The translations under genes were made by a program, and so were the position numbers. The notes beneath the pieces were generated by a model. That model was not told the origin of the DNA, searched no databases, and was given only the letters and a program-made list of their open reading frames with translations. Positions 15,771-23,944 of a stretch of 44,387 bases of DNA are shown here, one piece after another. Source of the DNA: Saccharicrinis sp. (GTDB lineage Bacteria > Bacteroidota > Bacteroidia > Bacteroidales > Marinilabiliaceae); NCBI GenBank assembly GCA_024635555.1, contig JAGXIO010000228.1, positions 1 to 44,387 of the forward strand. The letters run 5' to 3'. Each line of letters opens with the position of its first letter. The stretch's first letter is position 1.

Positions 15771-18338
15771 TTAATTACTTTTCTTTATCAACCAAGTTGA
15801 TATTACTCCTCCTGTTTGACCGGCGTCGGCAAAAGGTACCAATGTGATTTTATCTTGTTTTCCATTGACAAAAACATTGATTCGATAGGCCTGGCTCCCA
15901 ACCCAATCCTTTGGTAACACGGAACTATCTTCTTCCAACTGAATCGATGCTGGTGAAATGGAAACATCCTGTTCACTAATTTTATTTAGCGACTGGTCGT
16001 AAACAAGGATTTGAGGTCCGCGTTGAAAAGCAATTTTATCCGGATAACTTATGCCACCATCAAGAACTTTAACCGGCATATCAAAACTGATCTCTACCCG
16101 ATCTCCTTTTTTCCACAATCTTTCAATAGCAACCAGATTTTGTACTGAAGATTTTTGTTTTTTACCGTTCACCTTTAAAATAAAGTTTTCAGCCCAATAA
16201 GGCTTGCGAAATAGCACACTAAATTTTGTTGATTTTTCAGGATTTACTTTAATTAGAACACTCCCATTGCTTGGAAAGCTAGTTTCTGTAATAAATTCAA
16301 CTAAGGTTTTTTCGGCATTTTCCAATGTGGTTTTGTAGTTACCTGGTTGATAAAGTAAAAATGCCGGGCTTTGGTCAATTTCTCCATTGGCAAATAGTGG
16401 AACCATGGCAATTGCCCTGGGTACACTCGACATACAACAAGTAATGCTGGTTCCATAAGGTTTGGCTCCCATCAGTGGTGTATAATAACTAACCCCGCCG
16501 GTTTGCGGGTTTTCGGCGCCAGCCAGGTGGTTATATACCGAACGCTCAATCTCGTCAAGGTATTTCATCTCACCAAAAATGCTGAACAACTGATAATTAA
16601 ACTGTATCCAAGTAGTTGTAACACAACCTTCGCCCATGTTTGAATCCCGTCCGGCTGGTAAAATATGATCATCCTGAAAATGTTCGAACGAACTGGTTGT
16701 ACCGGTAATGTATAAGCGGTTAGCAACAATATCGCTCCAGGCGGCAATAACCGGTTTCAAGAATTTTTCATCGTTGGTAATACGGTACAATTTAGCTACT
16801 CCCACCAGGTTGGTAAGCATTTCATAAGCTTTTGCATTAGCTGTTTTATCCACCCTGCCAATTGAATCGAGCGTGGAAATGATTCGTGGTCCATGCGGAT
16901 TGTTGTAGCTTTTGATAATATAATAGCAAAAATCGAGGTATTTTTTATCTCCGGTAAAACGGTATAAATCGGTCATTGGATCCAAAACACTGGTTGCAGC
17001 CATTCCCACATGCGCTCCTGCTTTGATAATATCTTTTTGTCCTTCACCATCACCGAATTTCAGGCAAAGTATATCTCCAATTTTCCTGCAAGTTTCCAGA
17101 GCAGGTTTAAACCCTGAAAGTTCGTAATACCTGAGCAATCCAACCATATCGTATTTGTGCGACCAAACATCCCAGCTTGTCCATTGGCTAACCAAATCAT
17201 AGGTTCCCAAATAGCCATTCTCCAATTGTGCGGCAATTAATTGCTGAGCACTACGGTCAATTTGAATTTTCAGTGCTGAATCGCCACTATTGGCATACGC
17301 ATTGCAAGCAGCTTCCAGAAACTTACCAATGTGTTCGCCTATCCAGGAATGAACTCCCGGGCGATTGATAAACCCAGCTAGCAACGCATCTTCGTCTACT
17401 TTGTGCAGCCGTTGTTCGATGTTCGCATTTAGTTTATCGCCTAGCCAGCCATTTACCTGAACATTTCCCAAACCACCTGGTTGATAATTTTGATTGGCTT
17501 TATTAGACACAACTGGTTGAACGCTTTTATAAACAACGTTTTCGTAACCAAATTCGCCATTCCATTCTCCTTTATAATCACAATCAGGTATTGACAACGA
17601 ATAAACAACTTTCACGAAAGGTGAAGTTGATTTATAAGGAAATTCGATGGTATTCTCTCCAACAGACAAGTTCACTCTCTTTTGAGTGGAGAATATTTGT
17701 ATTCCTTCAAAATCATAGAAATCAGCCTTTAACAAACCATTGGCTATTTGTTCTGATTTGTTTTCGACCGATAATTGATAAGTGATTTCTTTATTCAAAA
17801 CTGGTTTCTTTGGGTCAGCATTTTTGAGACTGGCTGAATAGACAAAGAAATAATCCGGTTCGGCTGCTTTTAGTATTGGCGTTATTGACATGGAAAAGCG
17901 TCCCCAATGTCCAATCCGAATTGCAATAATGTTTTGTTTATCCCAAAGAATATCATCCTCCCGAATCAAATAATTCCGGTAAGAAGCACCCGAGCCTGTC
18001 GAACCAATCAGTTTTCCATTTAGAAAGGTTTGGTCTGATTGTTCAATTTTACCCATACTTAAATTTAGCACCCCGGTTTGTTCCAATTCTTTCTTTAAGG
18101 TTGATGGGATGAGTACGCTTTTTCGAATCCATAGTAATCGATTCGCGGTTGTATTAAGATTATCCTGCCACCTTAAACTTTCAAGTTCGTCCCAAATGGA
18201 ATCATTGAATTCCGGGTTGCTAAATTCATTATTGTCTTCGAGTTTATATTTCCATTTACCCTCGATAGATAGCCCTTGAGCTTTTATCGAAAACTCAACG
18301 GCTAAAAGACAAATTAAAAGTAAAAATACAATTTTCAT
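15771..18338 (-). CDS. GH127-family (DUF1680) enzyme with N-terminal GH2-like binding domain
   Basis: An 855-residue secreted protein with a Sec signal peptide. Residues ~22-175 form a GH2-like sugar-binding jelly roll (EGKWKYKLEDNNEF, RLLWIRKSVLIPS, IIAIRIGHWGRFSM); a beta-domain follows. The (alpha/alpha)6 barrel of GH127 starts near residue 280 (GGLGNVQVNGWLGDKL). GEGCVTTTW gives Glu570 and Cys572, and SITCCMSSVPRA gives Cys634/Cys635, corresponding to the Glu-x-Cys and Cys-Cys zinc/nucleophile residues of beta-L-arabinofuranosidase HypBA1. Thus the active site looks intact. Related families GH142/GH146 share these features, so arabinofuranosidase or another exo-activity is possible. A decayed copy of its C-terminus lies at 11523-11750. 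Confidence 0.85.
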   Translation of the reverse strand: MKIVFLLLICLLAVEFSIKAQGLSIEGKWKYKLEDNNEFSNPEFNDSIWDELESLRWQDNLNTTANRLLWIRKSVLIPSTLKKELEQTGVLNLSMGKIEQSDQTFLNGKLIGSTGSGASYRNYLIREDDILWDKQNIIAIRIGHWGRFSMSITPILKAAEPDYFFVYSASLKNADPKKPVLNKEITYQLSVENKSEQIANGLLKADFYDFEGIQIFSTQKRVNLSVGENTIEFPYKSTSPFVKVVYSLSIPDCDYKGEWNGEFGYENVVYKSVQPVVSNKANQNYQPGGLGNVQVNGWLGDKLNANIEQRLHKVDEDALLAGFINRPGVHSWIGEHIGKFLEAACNAYANSGDSALKIQIDRSAQQLIAAQLENGYLGTYDLVSQWTSWDVWSHKYDMVGLLRYYELSGFKPALETCRKIGDILCLKFGDGEGQKDIIKAGAHVGMAATSVLDPMTDLYRFTGDKKYLDFCYYIIKSYNNPHGPRIISTLDSIGRVDKTANAKAYEMLTNLVGVAKLYRITNDEKFLKPVIAAWSDIVANRLYITGTTSSFEHFQDDHILPAGRDSNMGEGCVTTTWIQFNYQLFSIFGEMKYLDEIERSVYNHLAGAENPQTGGVSYYTPLMGAKPYGTSITCCMSSVPRAIAMVPLFANGEIDQSPAFLLYQPGNYKTTLENAEKTLVEFITETSFPSNGSVLIKVNPEKSTKFSVLFRKPYWAENFILKVNGKKQKSSVQNLVAIERLWKKGDRVEISFDMPVKVLDGGISYPDKIAFQRGPQILVYDQSLNKISEQDVSISPASIQLEEDSSVLPKDWVGSQAYRINVFVNGKQDKITLVPFADAGQTGGVISTWLIKKSN

Positions 18339-18407
18339 AACTAATTATTTTATAAATATTTGTTTAAACCGATTTTAAACATAAACGTTACTGTGGGAAT
18401 TTTAAAT

Positions 18408-19325
18408 TCAGAGAACTTCTGTCACTTTTCCTCCAACAACAAAAGTTTCCTTAATATTTAGCTTTTCAGCCAGATAATAGGCCATGTAGTTAAATGGAAC
18501 TATGTTGTGTAGAATTGAGAAGTTCTCCTCAATATCTGGTTCCTCAATCACAAATACATGTGCACCTGCATTAATCAACATTTCCGACAATTTTTGAGCC
18601 CTTTCGTAGGACTTTCCTTTTGCCTGAATCTGAATAACAATGCTATTTTCGGCTGTTTCTTTTGGACCATGATCATACTGTGCCATTGGCAATCCGGTAA
18701 AACAAAGCTTTGTGCTTTCGCTTAGTATGAGTGAGGCTTCTAAAGCAGTGGCTATATTTGGGCCGCTGCCAATGATATAAATACCATGAATTTTTTTGTG
18801 TGTAATCAACTCAAATACTTCGTTTGCCAACTTCTCGCCCAATTGTTGATAGACTGGCATTTTCTTCTCTATCAGTTCAACCGCCTTTTCTGTATTAAAA
18901 CCAAATCCTGTAAACAGAGAAAGTAAGGTATTTATATAGGTTTTTGAAGATGAATATTGTTCATCACCTGCCAAAAGTGGAATTACTTCTGTTGCTCCCT
19001 TCCCTAATGTGTTTTCAGGAAAATTGGTAATAGCTACATATTTTTCGAAAAGGCTGGTGCACCAGATAGCCTCACTGCTTCGACCTGACTGGGAAAGAAT
19101 AACTGCATTCGGAAGCTTTTCATCTGATGACTGATAATTAAAATATTCAGAAGCAATTTCAGGAAAAATAGGAATGCCCATGTATTTAAATGCCAGGGGT
19201 GCGAACCACGATGACCCCATGCCGAGATAAGGAACGTGAAATGGCAATTTATACCCTGGCGCATTCTGTTGAAAATCAACTGCCTTCCGGGCAATTTCAT
19301 CAATCTCTTGTAACATCTTACTCAT
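18408..19325 (-). CDS. SIS-domain sugar-phosphate isomerase/deaminase-like protein
   Basis: About 305 residues with two SIS (sugar isomerase) folds, like the isomerase half of GlmS or AgaS/FrlB proteins. The first SIS holds VILSQSGRSSEAIWC (phosphate-binding Ser/Gly-rich loop); the second IYIIGSGPNIATALEASLIL and GLPMAQYDHGPKETAE, the latter like the GlmS catalytic-site stretch with His/Glu. No glutaminase domain is present. The ATG at 19325 is preferred to an in-frame TTG at 19328; it overlaps the stop of the EamA transporter by 8 bases, indicating translational coupling. With the adjacent ROK kinase and transporter it likely acts on a phosphorylated (amino)sugar; exact substrate unknown. 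Confidence 0.82.
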   Translation of the reverse strand: MSKMLQEIDEIARKAVDFQQNAPGYKLPFHVPYLGMGSSWFAPLAFKYMGIPIFPEIASEYFNYQSSDEKLPNAVILSQSGRSSEAIWCTSLFEKYVAITNFPENTLGKGATEVIPLLAGDEQYSSSKTYINTLLSLFTGFGFNTEKAVELIEKKMPVYQQLGEKLANEVFELITHKKIHGIYIIGSGPNIATALEASLILSESTKLCFTGLPMAQYDHGPKETAENSIVIQIQAKGKSYERAQKLSEMLINAGAHVFVIEEPDIEENFSILHNIVPFNYMAYYLAEKLNIKETFVVGGKVTEVL

Positions 19326-20244
19326 CAATAATATTTTTAAATTGTTTTTTTTTCTCTACTGAAAGGAATAACGATCCGAAAACAGCCAGCGTAATTCCTA
19401 TAAATTCAACAATAGCCAATTTTTCTTTCAGAAAGACAATGGCCAATACAATGGTGAAAACCGGTTGCAAAGCTCCTGCAATGGCAGTTACCTTCGATGC
19501 TTTTCCTTCGGCGCGATAAGCTGCAAAACTAGCCAATACGCCCAGTCCATTTAGCATCCCGGCCAACGAACCGAACCAAAGCGTTTGTTGCGTAAAACTA
19601 AACTCCACCATTCCGAAAGCCATGAATCCCAACGACAACAGTATAGACGAAGCGATAAAACTCAGGTAAGACCATTCCGCAGAAATGTAATTTGTTGTAA
19701 CTTTTTGAGCCGCACTGAAAAATCCCCAGAATAGTAGTGCAACCAAAGCAAAAAGCAACCAGACTTTCAATCCAAGGTTCTCGAAAAACAAAGACGGATT
19801 GTAAAATATCTCAGTTTGTCCAGACAGCATAATGATAGCCGGAACCACAATCAATATACCGATGCCATTCATCCAGTGCATCTTTTCTTTCAGCACCAGT
19901 AAGGCAATTAGTATAGTGACAAGAGGATAAAGGTTGGTAACCGGAATTACCACCGCTGCCAACCCACCAGTACCAAACGACTTATAAACAGCTATGTTCC
20001 CGATTACAGCCAATATGCCGGCGGACAGCCCCCAGAGAATTCCTTTCAGGTTGGCTTCCCTGATTTTACATTTGCCAATAACAAAAGGGATTGTAAATAA
20101 CATACCGATGGTAAATAGCAGATGGTTAACATACGGACTTATATCGCTTGATATAAACTTGGCCAATATACCCCAAACGCCCCAGCAAAGTGCAGCCACT
20201 ATCGCAAATACAAGCCAAAGACGTTCTTTAAAATATTCTCTCAT
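19318..20244 (-). CDS. EamA/DMT-family transporter
   Basis: A 308-residue protein with ten hydrophobic segments arranged as two EamA repeats (first VFAIVAALCWGVWGILAKFI with VVIPVTNLYPLVTILIALLV; second WLLFALVALLFWGFFSAAQK with AGALQPVFTIVLAIVFLKEK). The LYPLVT...LKEK and LQPVFT...LKEK pairs are the repeated family signature. I use the ATG at 20244; an upstream in-frame TTG at 20259 would butt against the ROK stop. It is placed between a ROK kinase and an SIS isomerase with 15 or fewer bases between genes, so it is probably the uptake or efflux system for the sugar handled by them. Confidence 0.88.
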   Translation of the reverse strand: MREYFKERLWLVFAIVAALCWGVWGILAKFISSDISPYVNHLLFTIGMLFTIPFVIGKCKIREANLKGILWGLSAGILAVIGNIAVYKSFGTGGLAAVVIPVTNLYPLVTILIALLVLKEKMHWMNGIGILIVVPAIIMLSGQTEIFYNPSLFFENLGLKVWLLFALVALLFWGFFSAAQKVTTNYISAEWSYLSFIASSILLSLGFMAFGMVEFSFTQQTLWFGSLAGMLNGLGVLASFAAYRAEGKASKVTAIAGALQPVFTIVLAIVFLKEKLAIVEFIGITLAVFGSLFLSVEKKKQFKNIIDE

Positions 20245-20259
20245 AGGTCTTTGATTCAA

Positions 20260-21207
20260 TTAATTAAACAATGCCGCCGCACCCAGTATTCCTGAATGTT
20301 CATCAAGTTCTGAAAGGGCGATTTCAACCTGATAATTTTTATATGGTTTCAAAAATTCGGTATCCGAAAGCTTTTCCAGATATGGTTTCATACCTTTTGA
20401 AACACCTCCTCCAATCACCATAATATCGGGAGCAAACAGATTGATATAATTGTGAATTCCGGTTTTAAGATGGGAAACAAAGTCGGAAACGATTTTCGCC
20501 GCGATAGTGTTCCCATTCTGTTCAGCCTTAAAAATAGTCTCCACATTCAAAGGCAGGTCTGGAAATTTCTCTTCCCAACCCATTCGTTTAGCCGAATCAA
20601 CTATCCCGGTTGCTAAAACTAGAGATTCCAAACAACCTTCTTTTCCGCAGTAACACTTAAAATCAGTGTGTCCCACACTGATGTGCCCCCCCATATGCGC
20701 ATACGGCAGGCTTGTTTCGAATTTACCATTTGTAATAAACCCTAAACCAAGACCTGTTCCTAAAGTGAGAACCAATACCCTGTTGTGATTTTTGCCCATA
20801 CCGTACAGAGCTTCGCCAAATACTACAATACGTGCGTCATTGTCGGCCCGGCAAGTTATCGAGCATTTGTTTTCGATTAACTCCACTAATGGATAATCTT
20901 CCATGAATTCTAAAAAACCATAAGTTGAATCGACCATGCCATTTTTAAATACAAAACCAGATACGCCTACGCTAACTCCTTTAATGGAAGAATTTTCTTT
21001 TTCTGCTTTTTCTTTCAATTGCTCAATTGCTGAGCATAAATAATTTAAAAATTTATTGGAATCATTCTTCTCAGTAGGCGATATCAAGGTTTCTATAACT
21101 TTTCCTATACTAAGATCAACTAAACCTAGTTTTGTTCGGGTACCACCAATGGCAACACCAATTGCTAAATTTGTATTTGCTGTTTCAATAATCTGTTTTT
21201 TTACCAC
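20260..21207 (-). CDS. ROK-family sugar kinase with altered phosphate-1 motif
   Basis: A 315-residue ROK protein, paralogue of 23945-24871. It keeps the ROK zinc site (HTDFKCYCGKEGCLESL), catalytic-base region RADNDARIVVFGEALYG and VLTLGTGLGLGFITNG. In the N-terminal phosphate-1 loop it reads LAIGVAIGGTRTKLG, where the paralogue and the family have GIDIGGT: Asp is replaced by Ala19 (codon at 21151-21153). This Asp normally helps bind Mg-ATP, so kinase activity may be weak or absent. The only plausible start is GTG at 21207, overlapping the stop of the CE2-like gene by 7 bases. No DNA-binding domain is present, so it is a kinase-type ROK, not a repressor. Confidence 0.88.
   Translation of the reverse strand: MVKKQIIETANTNLAIGVAIGGTRTKLGLVDLSIGKVIETLISPTEKNDSNKFLNYLCSAIEQLKEKAEKENSSIKGVSVGVSGFVFKNGMVDSTYGFLEFMEDYPLVELIENKCSITCRADNDARIVVFGEALYGMGKNHNRVLVLTLGTGLGLGFITNGKFETSLPYAHMGGHISVGHTDFKCYCGKEGCLESLVLATGIVDSAKRMGWEEKFPDLPLNVETIFKAEQNGNTIAAKIVSDFVSHLKTGIHNYINLFAPDIMVIGGGVSKGMKPYLEKLSDTEFLKPYKNYQVEIALSELDEHSGILGAAALFN
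20300..20607. repeat. ROK 3'-half direct repeat, copy 1
   Basis: About 95% identical at the base level to 23991-24298 in the second ROK gene (constant offset 3691). Upstream of this block the two genes are clearly more diverged, which suggests gene conversion or a recent partial duplication. Confidence 0.85.
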
Positions 21208-22286
21208 TTAATATTTTTATTGATGAAATTTATTAGCTCGTCAGCCATTATTTTCTGCTCAGATGCTTTTGGATGCCCAGATGTGTTTTTATATGTAAAA
21301 AAATGGGTAAGTATTTTTGGGTCGTTCAGTCCTTTTACCGCAGAGCGAAGATATCCAGGCCATAAACTATGATCGGCTGTGGCATTCATGCTACCAAGGG
21401 TGCAAATTATAGAAGCTTTGGGGTATTCTGCTCTTAATTTTAATATAAAGTTTTGATATGATTTAATGATTTTTGTTGAATCGGGCGCAACACCTCCGAA
21501 TCTGACTTTAAATTGAGGCTGTTCTGGTTGATCTGAAATCCACATATCGTTTTGATATAAGTTAACCACAACAATATTTGGTGAAAATCGATTGAAATAC
21601 CATTTACTTAAGGAGTCATTTGGGTTTATCCTATCGTAAATTTCGGGCATTATTTGTGGGAACCAACTTACCATAAGCCCAATGCCGCTGCGAGCAATGC
21701 ACGAATATTGTGCATCAAAATATCGGGCTGTGCGGGCAGCATAAGTCCAGTAATTATTGAAAAAGAAAGGGGCTCCGGAATCTTTTTGGTCTTCGGGAAC
21801 ATCAACTCCATGGCCGGCAGTTATTGAATTACCATAAAATTCAATTTTTCTCTTTTTTGCTTTATCGGATTTTAATATATGTGCTCCGTCATCCAGTTCA
21901 AAACCATAAAAACTTGTAATTGTGGTATTGTCGGTTAATTTAAACAAAGTTACGGTATGCTTTCCATACGGTAAGCCCGATGCTAGCGTGTAACTAATTT
22001 TATTAGTGTCGGGTTTAATTTTTATTGCGTTGCTTTCATCTCCGTCAACAATAGCATAAAAATAAGTATTTCCCGGCTCGTTTTTCAAAACTGCCTTGGC
22101 TTCTGTTCCTCTAAAATTTAGTGTTATTGATGTTCCGGGCCAGTACATTTGTATGCAAGTATTTTTTGTGGTATCAATTCGTCCCATGTAAGAAATATGC
22201 TTATGATGATAGGGAACGATAGTTTGCCCAATGCATGAAGAAAAAATAAGTATTGCGAACAGAGTGTTTAATATTTTTTTTTCCAT
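21201..22286 (-). CDS. SGNH acetylesterase, CE2-like
   Basis: A 361-residue secreted protein with a signal peptide (FAILIFSSCIGQ; the Cys could also make it a lipoprotein). The N-terminal jelly roll (ISYMGRIDTTKN, MYWPGTSITLNFRGTEAKAV, LPYGKHTVTLFKLTD) and the C-terminal SGNH domain are in the order of CE2 acetylxylan esterases. EFYGNSITAGHGVD has nucleophile Ser154; VVNLYQNDMW is the block III Asn stretch; TSGHPKASEQKIM holds the catalytic His. Likely role is removal of O-acetyl groups from xylan or mannan. It overlaps the downstream ROK gene by 7 bases. Confidence 0.87.
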   Translation of the reverse strand: MEKKILNTLFAILIFSSCIGQTIVPYHHKHISYMGRIDTTKNTCIQMYWPGTSITLNFRGTEAKAVLKNEPGNTYFYAIVDGDESNAIKIKPDTNKISYTLASGLPYGKHTVTLFKLTDNTTITSFYGFELDDGAHILKSDKAKKRKIEFYGNSITAGHGVDVPEDQKDSGAPFFFNNYWTYAARTARYFDAQYSCIARSGIGLMVSWFPQIMPEIYDRINPNDSLSKWYFNRFSPNIVVVNLYQNDMWISDQPEQPQFKVRFGGVAPDSTKIIKSYQNFILKLRAEYPKASIICTLGSMNATADHSLWPGYLRSAVKGLNDPKILTHFFTYKNTSGHPKASEQKIMADELINFINKNIKW

Positions 22287-22300
22287 TATTATTATTATTA

Positions 22301-22810
22301 TTAATTAATTACATCTTTTAAATCAGCTACATAAACGCGTCTTGTTTCATTATCAGTACCATTAAAAACAACATACCTCCCAGACTTGTCCCAGGTAGGA
22401 TGGGCATCTACCCTAAATTCGAAATTTGTAATTTTGGGTAAATCTATTGCCGCAATTATTCTTTCTGTTTGGTTTATTATATCTATAAAACGAATTGGCG
22501 TTTTCCCGTTTTCGAGCGGCATTTCACCGGCATATGCATCGGTAATAATATTTGGTAATCCTTTGGGATGAAATGAAGGGTGTCCTGAACCTTTTGGATA
22601 TACAGTTTTCATATCGGTGCCATCATACTTTACAGTTATTATTTCAATTCCTGGTTTTCCGTCGGTGTTAAGGTTCATCGAAATATAATCACCATCGGGC
22701 ATCCAATTTAAATGATGCCCACCTTTCGACCATTGCTCGTTGGTAATTGCAGTGCGTATATTTGTACCATCGGCATTCATTGTAAATATTTTCTCATTTT
22801 TTATATTCTG
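22301..22810 (-). pseudogene. N-terminally truncated TolB-like beta-propeller (PL22/oligogalacturonate lyase-like)
   Basis: The frame is open from just after a TAA at 22811-22813 and begins QNIKNEKIFTMNADGTNIR, in the middle of a propeller blade; the first ATG (22780) lies inside this conserved blade motif, so it is not a natural start. The rest, with GHPSFHPKG, DAHPTWDKSGRYVVFNGTDN and RRVYVADLKDVI, matches the C-terminal blades of TolB/oligogalacturonate-lyase-like proteins. About 170 residues remain; full proteins are around 400. The missing end lies within 10-30 bases of the upstream gene's stop, pointing to a deletion there. A secreted product is unlikely because no signal peptide remains. 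Confidence 0.75.
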
Positions 22811-22819
22811 TTAGGTGTG

Positions 22820-23932
22820 TTACCACAAACCCTGGTCATGCATAATTTTAGTGTAGCTGTCACCCTTTTTTATACTGTTGTTAATTTTTAATACCCGGTA
22901 ATGGTCTATAGGAATTGAACTTATTCCGCCACCAATCTCTCTGAGTTTACCATCCCAACTTTTGCCCGGATGTCCCCACAATCCTTCTCCATATAAAGTA
23001 TTGGCACCGGCAATATCAACCACCACCAGTCCATATTTCTGCATCGCTTTTGCTACAGCAAGTTCCTGTGGATACAAATCGAACTTCGACAGGTCGAGTT
23101 CAGGGTCTAACTGAATCACAGACCCTTCAGGAATACCGCCAATAATAAAACCGTCGGTCCAGATAGCAGGAAATACATGTTCCTGAAAGGCATTTACTCG
23201 AGTAGCACAGGCCAGCTTATGGTTAATCTCGCCCGACATTACCTCATTGTACATGATTAATCCGGCCAGTGCAGGAACACCGGCAGCTCTGCTGGGGCCG
23301 AAAAAATGAATGCTTTCGCCATCTTTAATTTTGAATTGAGAAACAGGAAAATATCCATCACCATCAATCCGATATTTCATGCCGGTATTGGATGTCCAAC
23401 TGCCATCGTCATTTTTCGATAAACCCCACATATCCCATGCAAGTCCATTTTTCCAGTCAACCAGTGCGCAATGAGCATCTGCTTGTGGGTCTGCCTGTGC
23501 ATCGAGAGGTATGGGAACTGGTTCGCTGTCAAAGTCTTTTCCATGGCCAAATGCCATCCGTTTGGTATTCCAATGTATTTGTTCTTCTTTACTAAGAAAA
23601 TGGTTTTTAACAACAAACTGGGGAGTAGAATCATTGACTTCGTAAACCGGAATGGTCCATGATTTCAGGTTTATCTTAAAAAAAGGTCCGGTACATTCCA
23701 TTTTAAGCAAATTAATAAAATGTTCATTTCGAGGGTCAATTTCTGGATTATTCCCGATTGCTTGATTCCAGAAACTAGCTTCTGAAAACAACCGTCTTTC
23801 GTTTACAACAGGTTTAGCATTGCTATTTATTTGGGATTGTGCCAATAAATTAAAATTCGGTAAAACGAAAATTAGAGCAAATAATGCTTCATAGAATACT
23901 CCCGAGATAAAACTTCTTTTTGCTTTTGACAT
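22820..23932 (-). CDS. Secreted protein of unrecognised family
   Basis: I do not recognise this 370-residue protein. It has a long N-terminal signal (VFYEALFALIFVLPNFNLLA, cleavage near AQS), then RRLFSEASFWNQAIG, IPVYEVNDSTPQF, DPQADAHCALVDWKNGLAWD, FFGPSRAAGVPALAGLI and KYGLVVVDIAGANTLYGEG. Aromatic/Asp-rich blocks spaced through a predicted beta-rich body, and paired Asp/His residues (DAHCALVD, DIAGAN), look like an enzyme or binding protein. Similar FWN...DxH arrangements occur in uncharacterised secreted proteins of other bacteria (recollection, not checked). It lies 12 bases after the second ROK gene and directly before the truncated propeller gene. A role in polysaccharide breakdown is suggested only by context. 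Confidence 0.6.
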   Translation of the reverse strand: MSKAKRSFISGVFYEALFALIFVLPNFNLLAQSQINSNAKPVVNERRLFSEASFWNQAIGNNPEIDPRNEHFINLLKMECTGPFFKINLKSWTIPVYEVNDSTPQFVVKNHFLSKEEQIHWNTKRMAFGHGKDFDSEPVPIPLDAQADPQADAHCALVDWKNGLAWDMWGLSKNDDGSWTSNTGMKYRIDGDGYFPVSQFKIKDGESIHFFGPSRAAGVPALAGLIMYNEVMSGEINHKLACATRVNAFQEHVFPAIWTDGFIIGGIPEGSVIQLDPELDLSKFDLYPQELAVAKAMQKYGLVVVDIAGANTLYGEGLWGHPGKSWDGKLREIGGGISSIPIDHYRVLKINNSIKKGDSYTKIMHDQGLW

Positions 23933-23944
23933 ATATTTTACATT

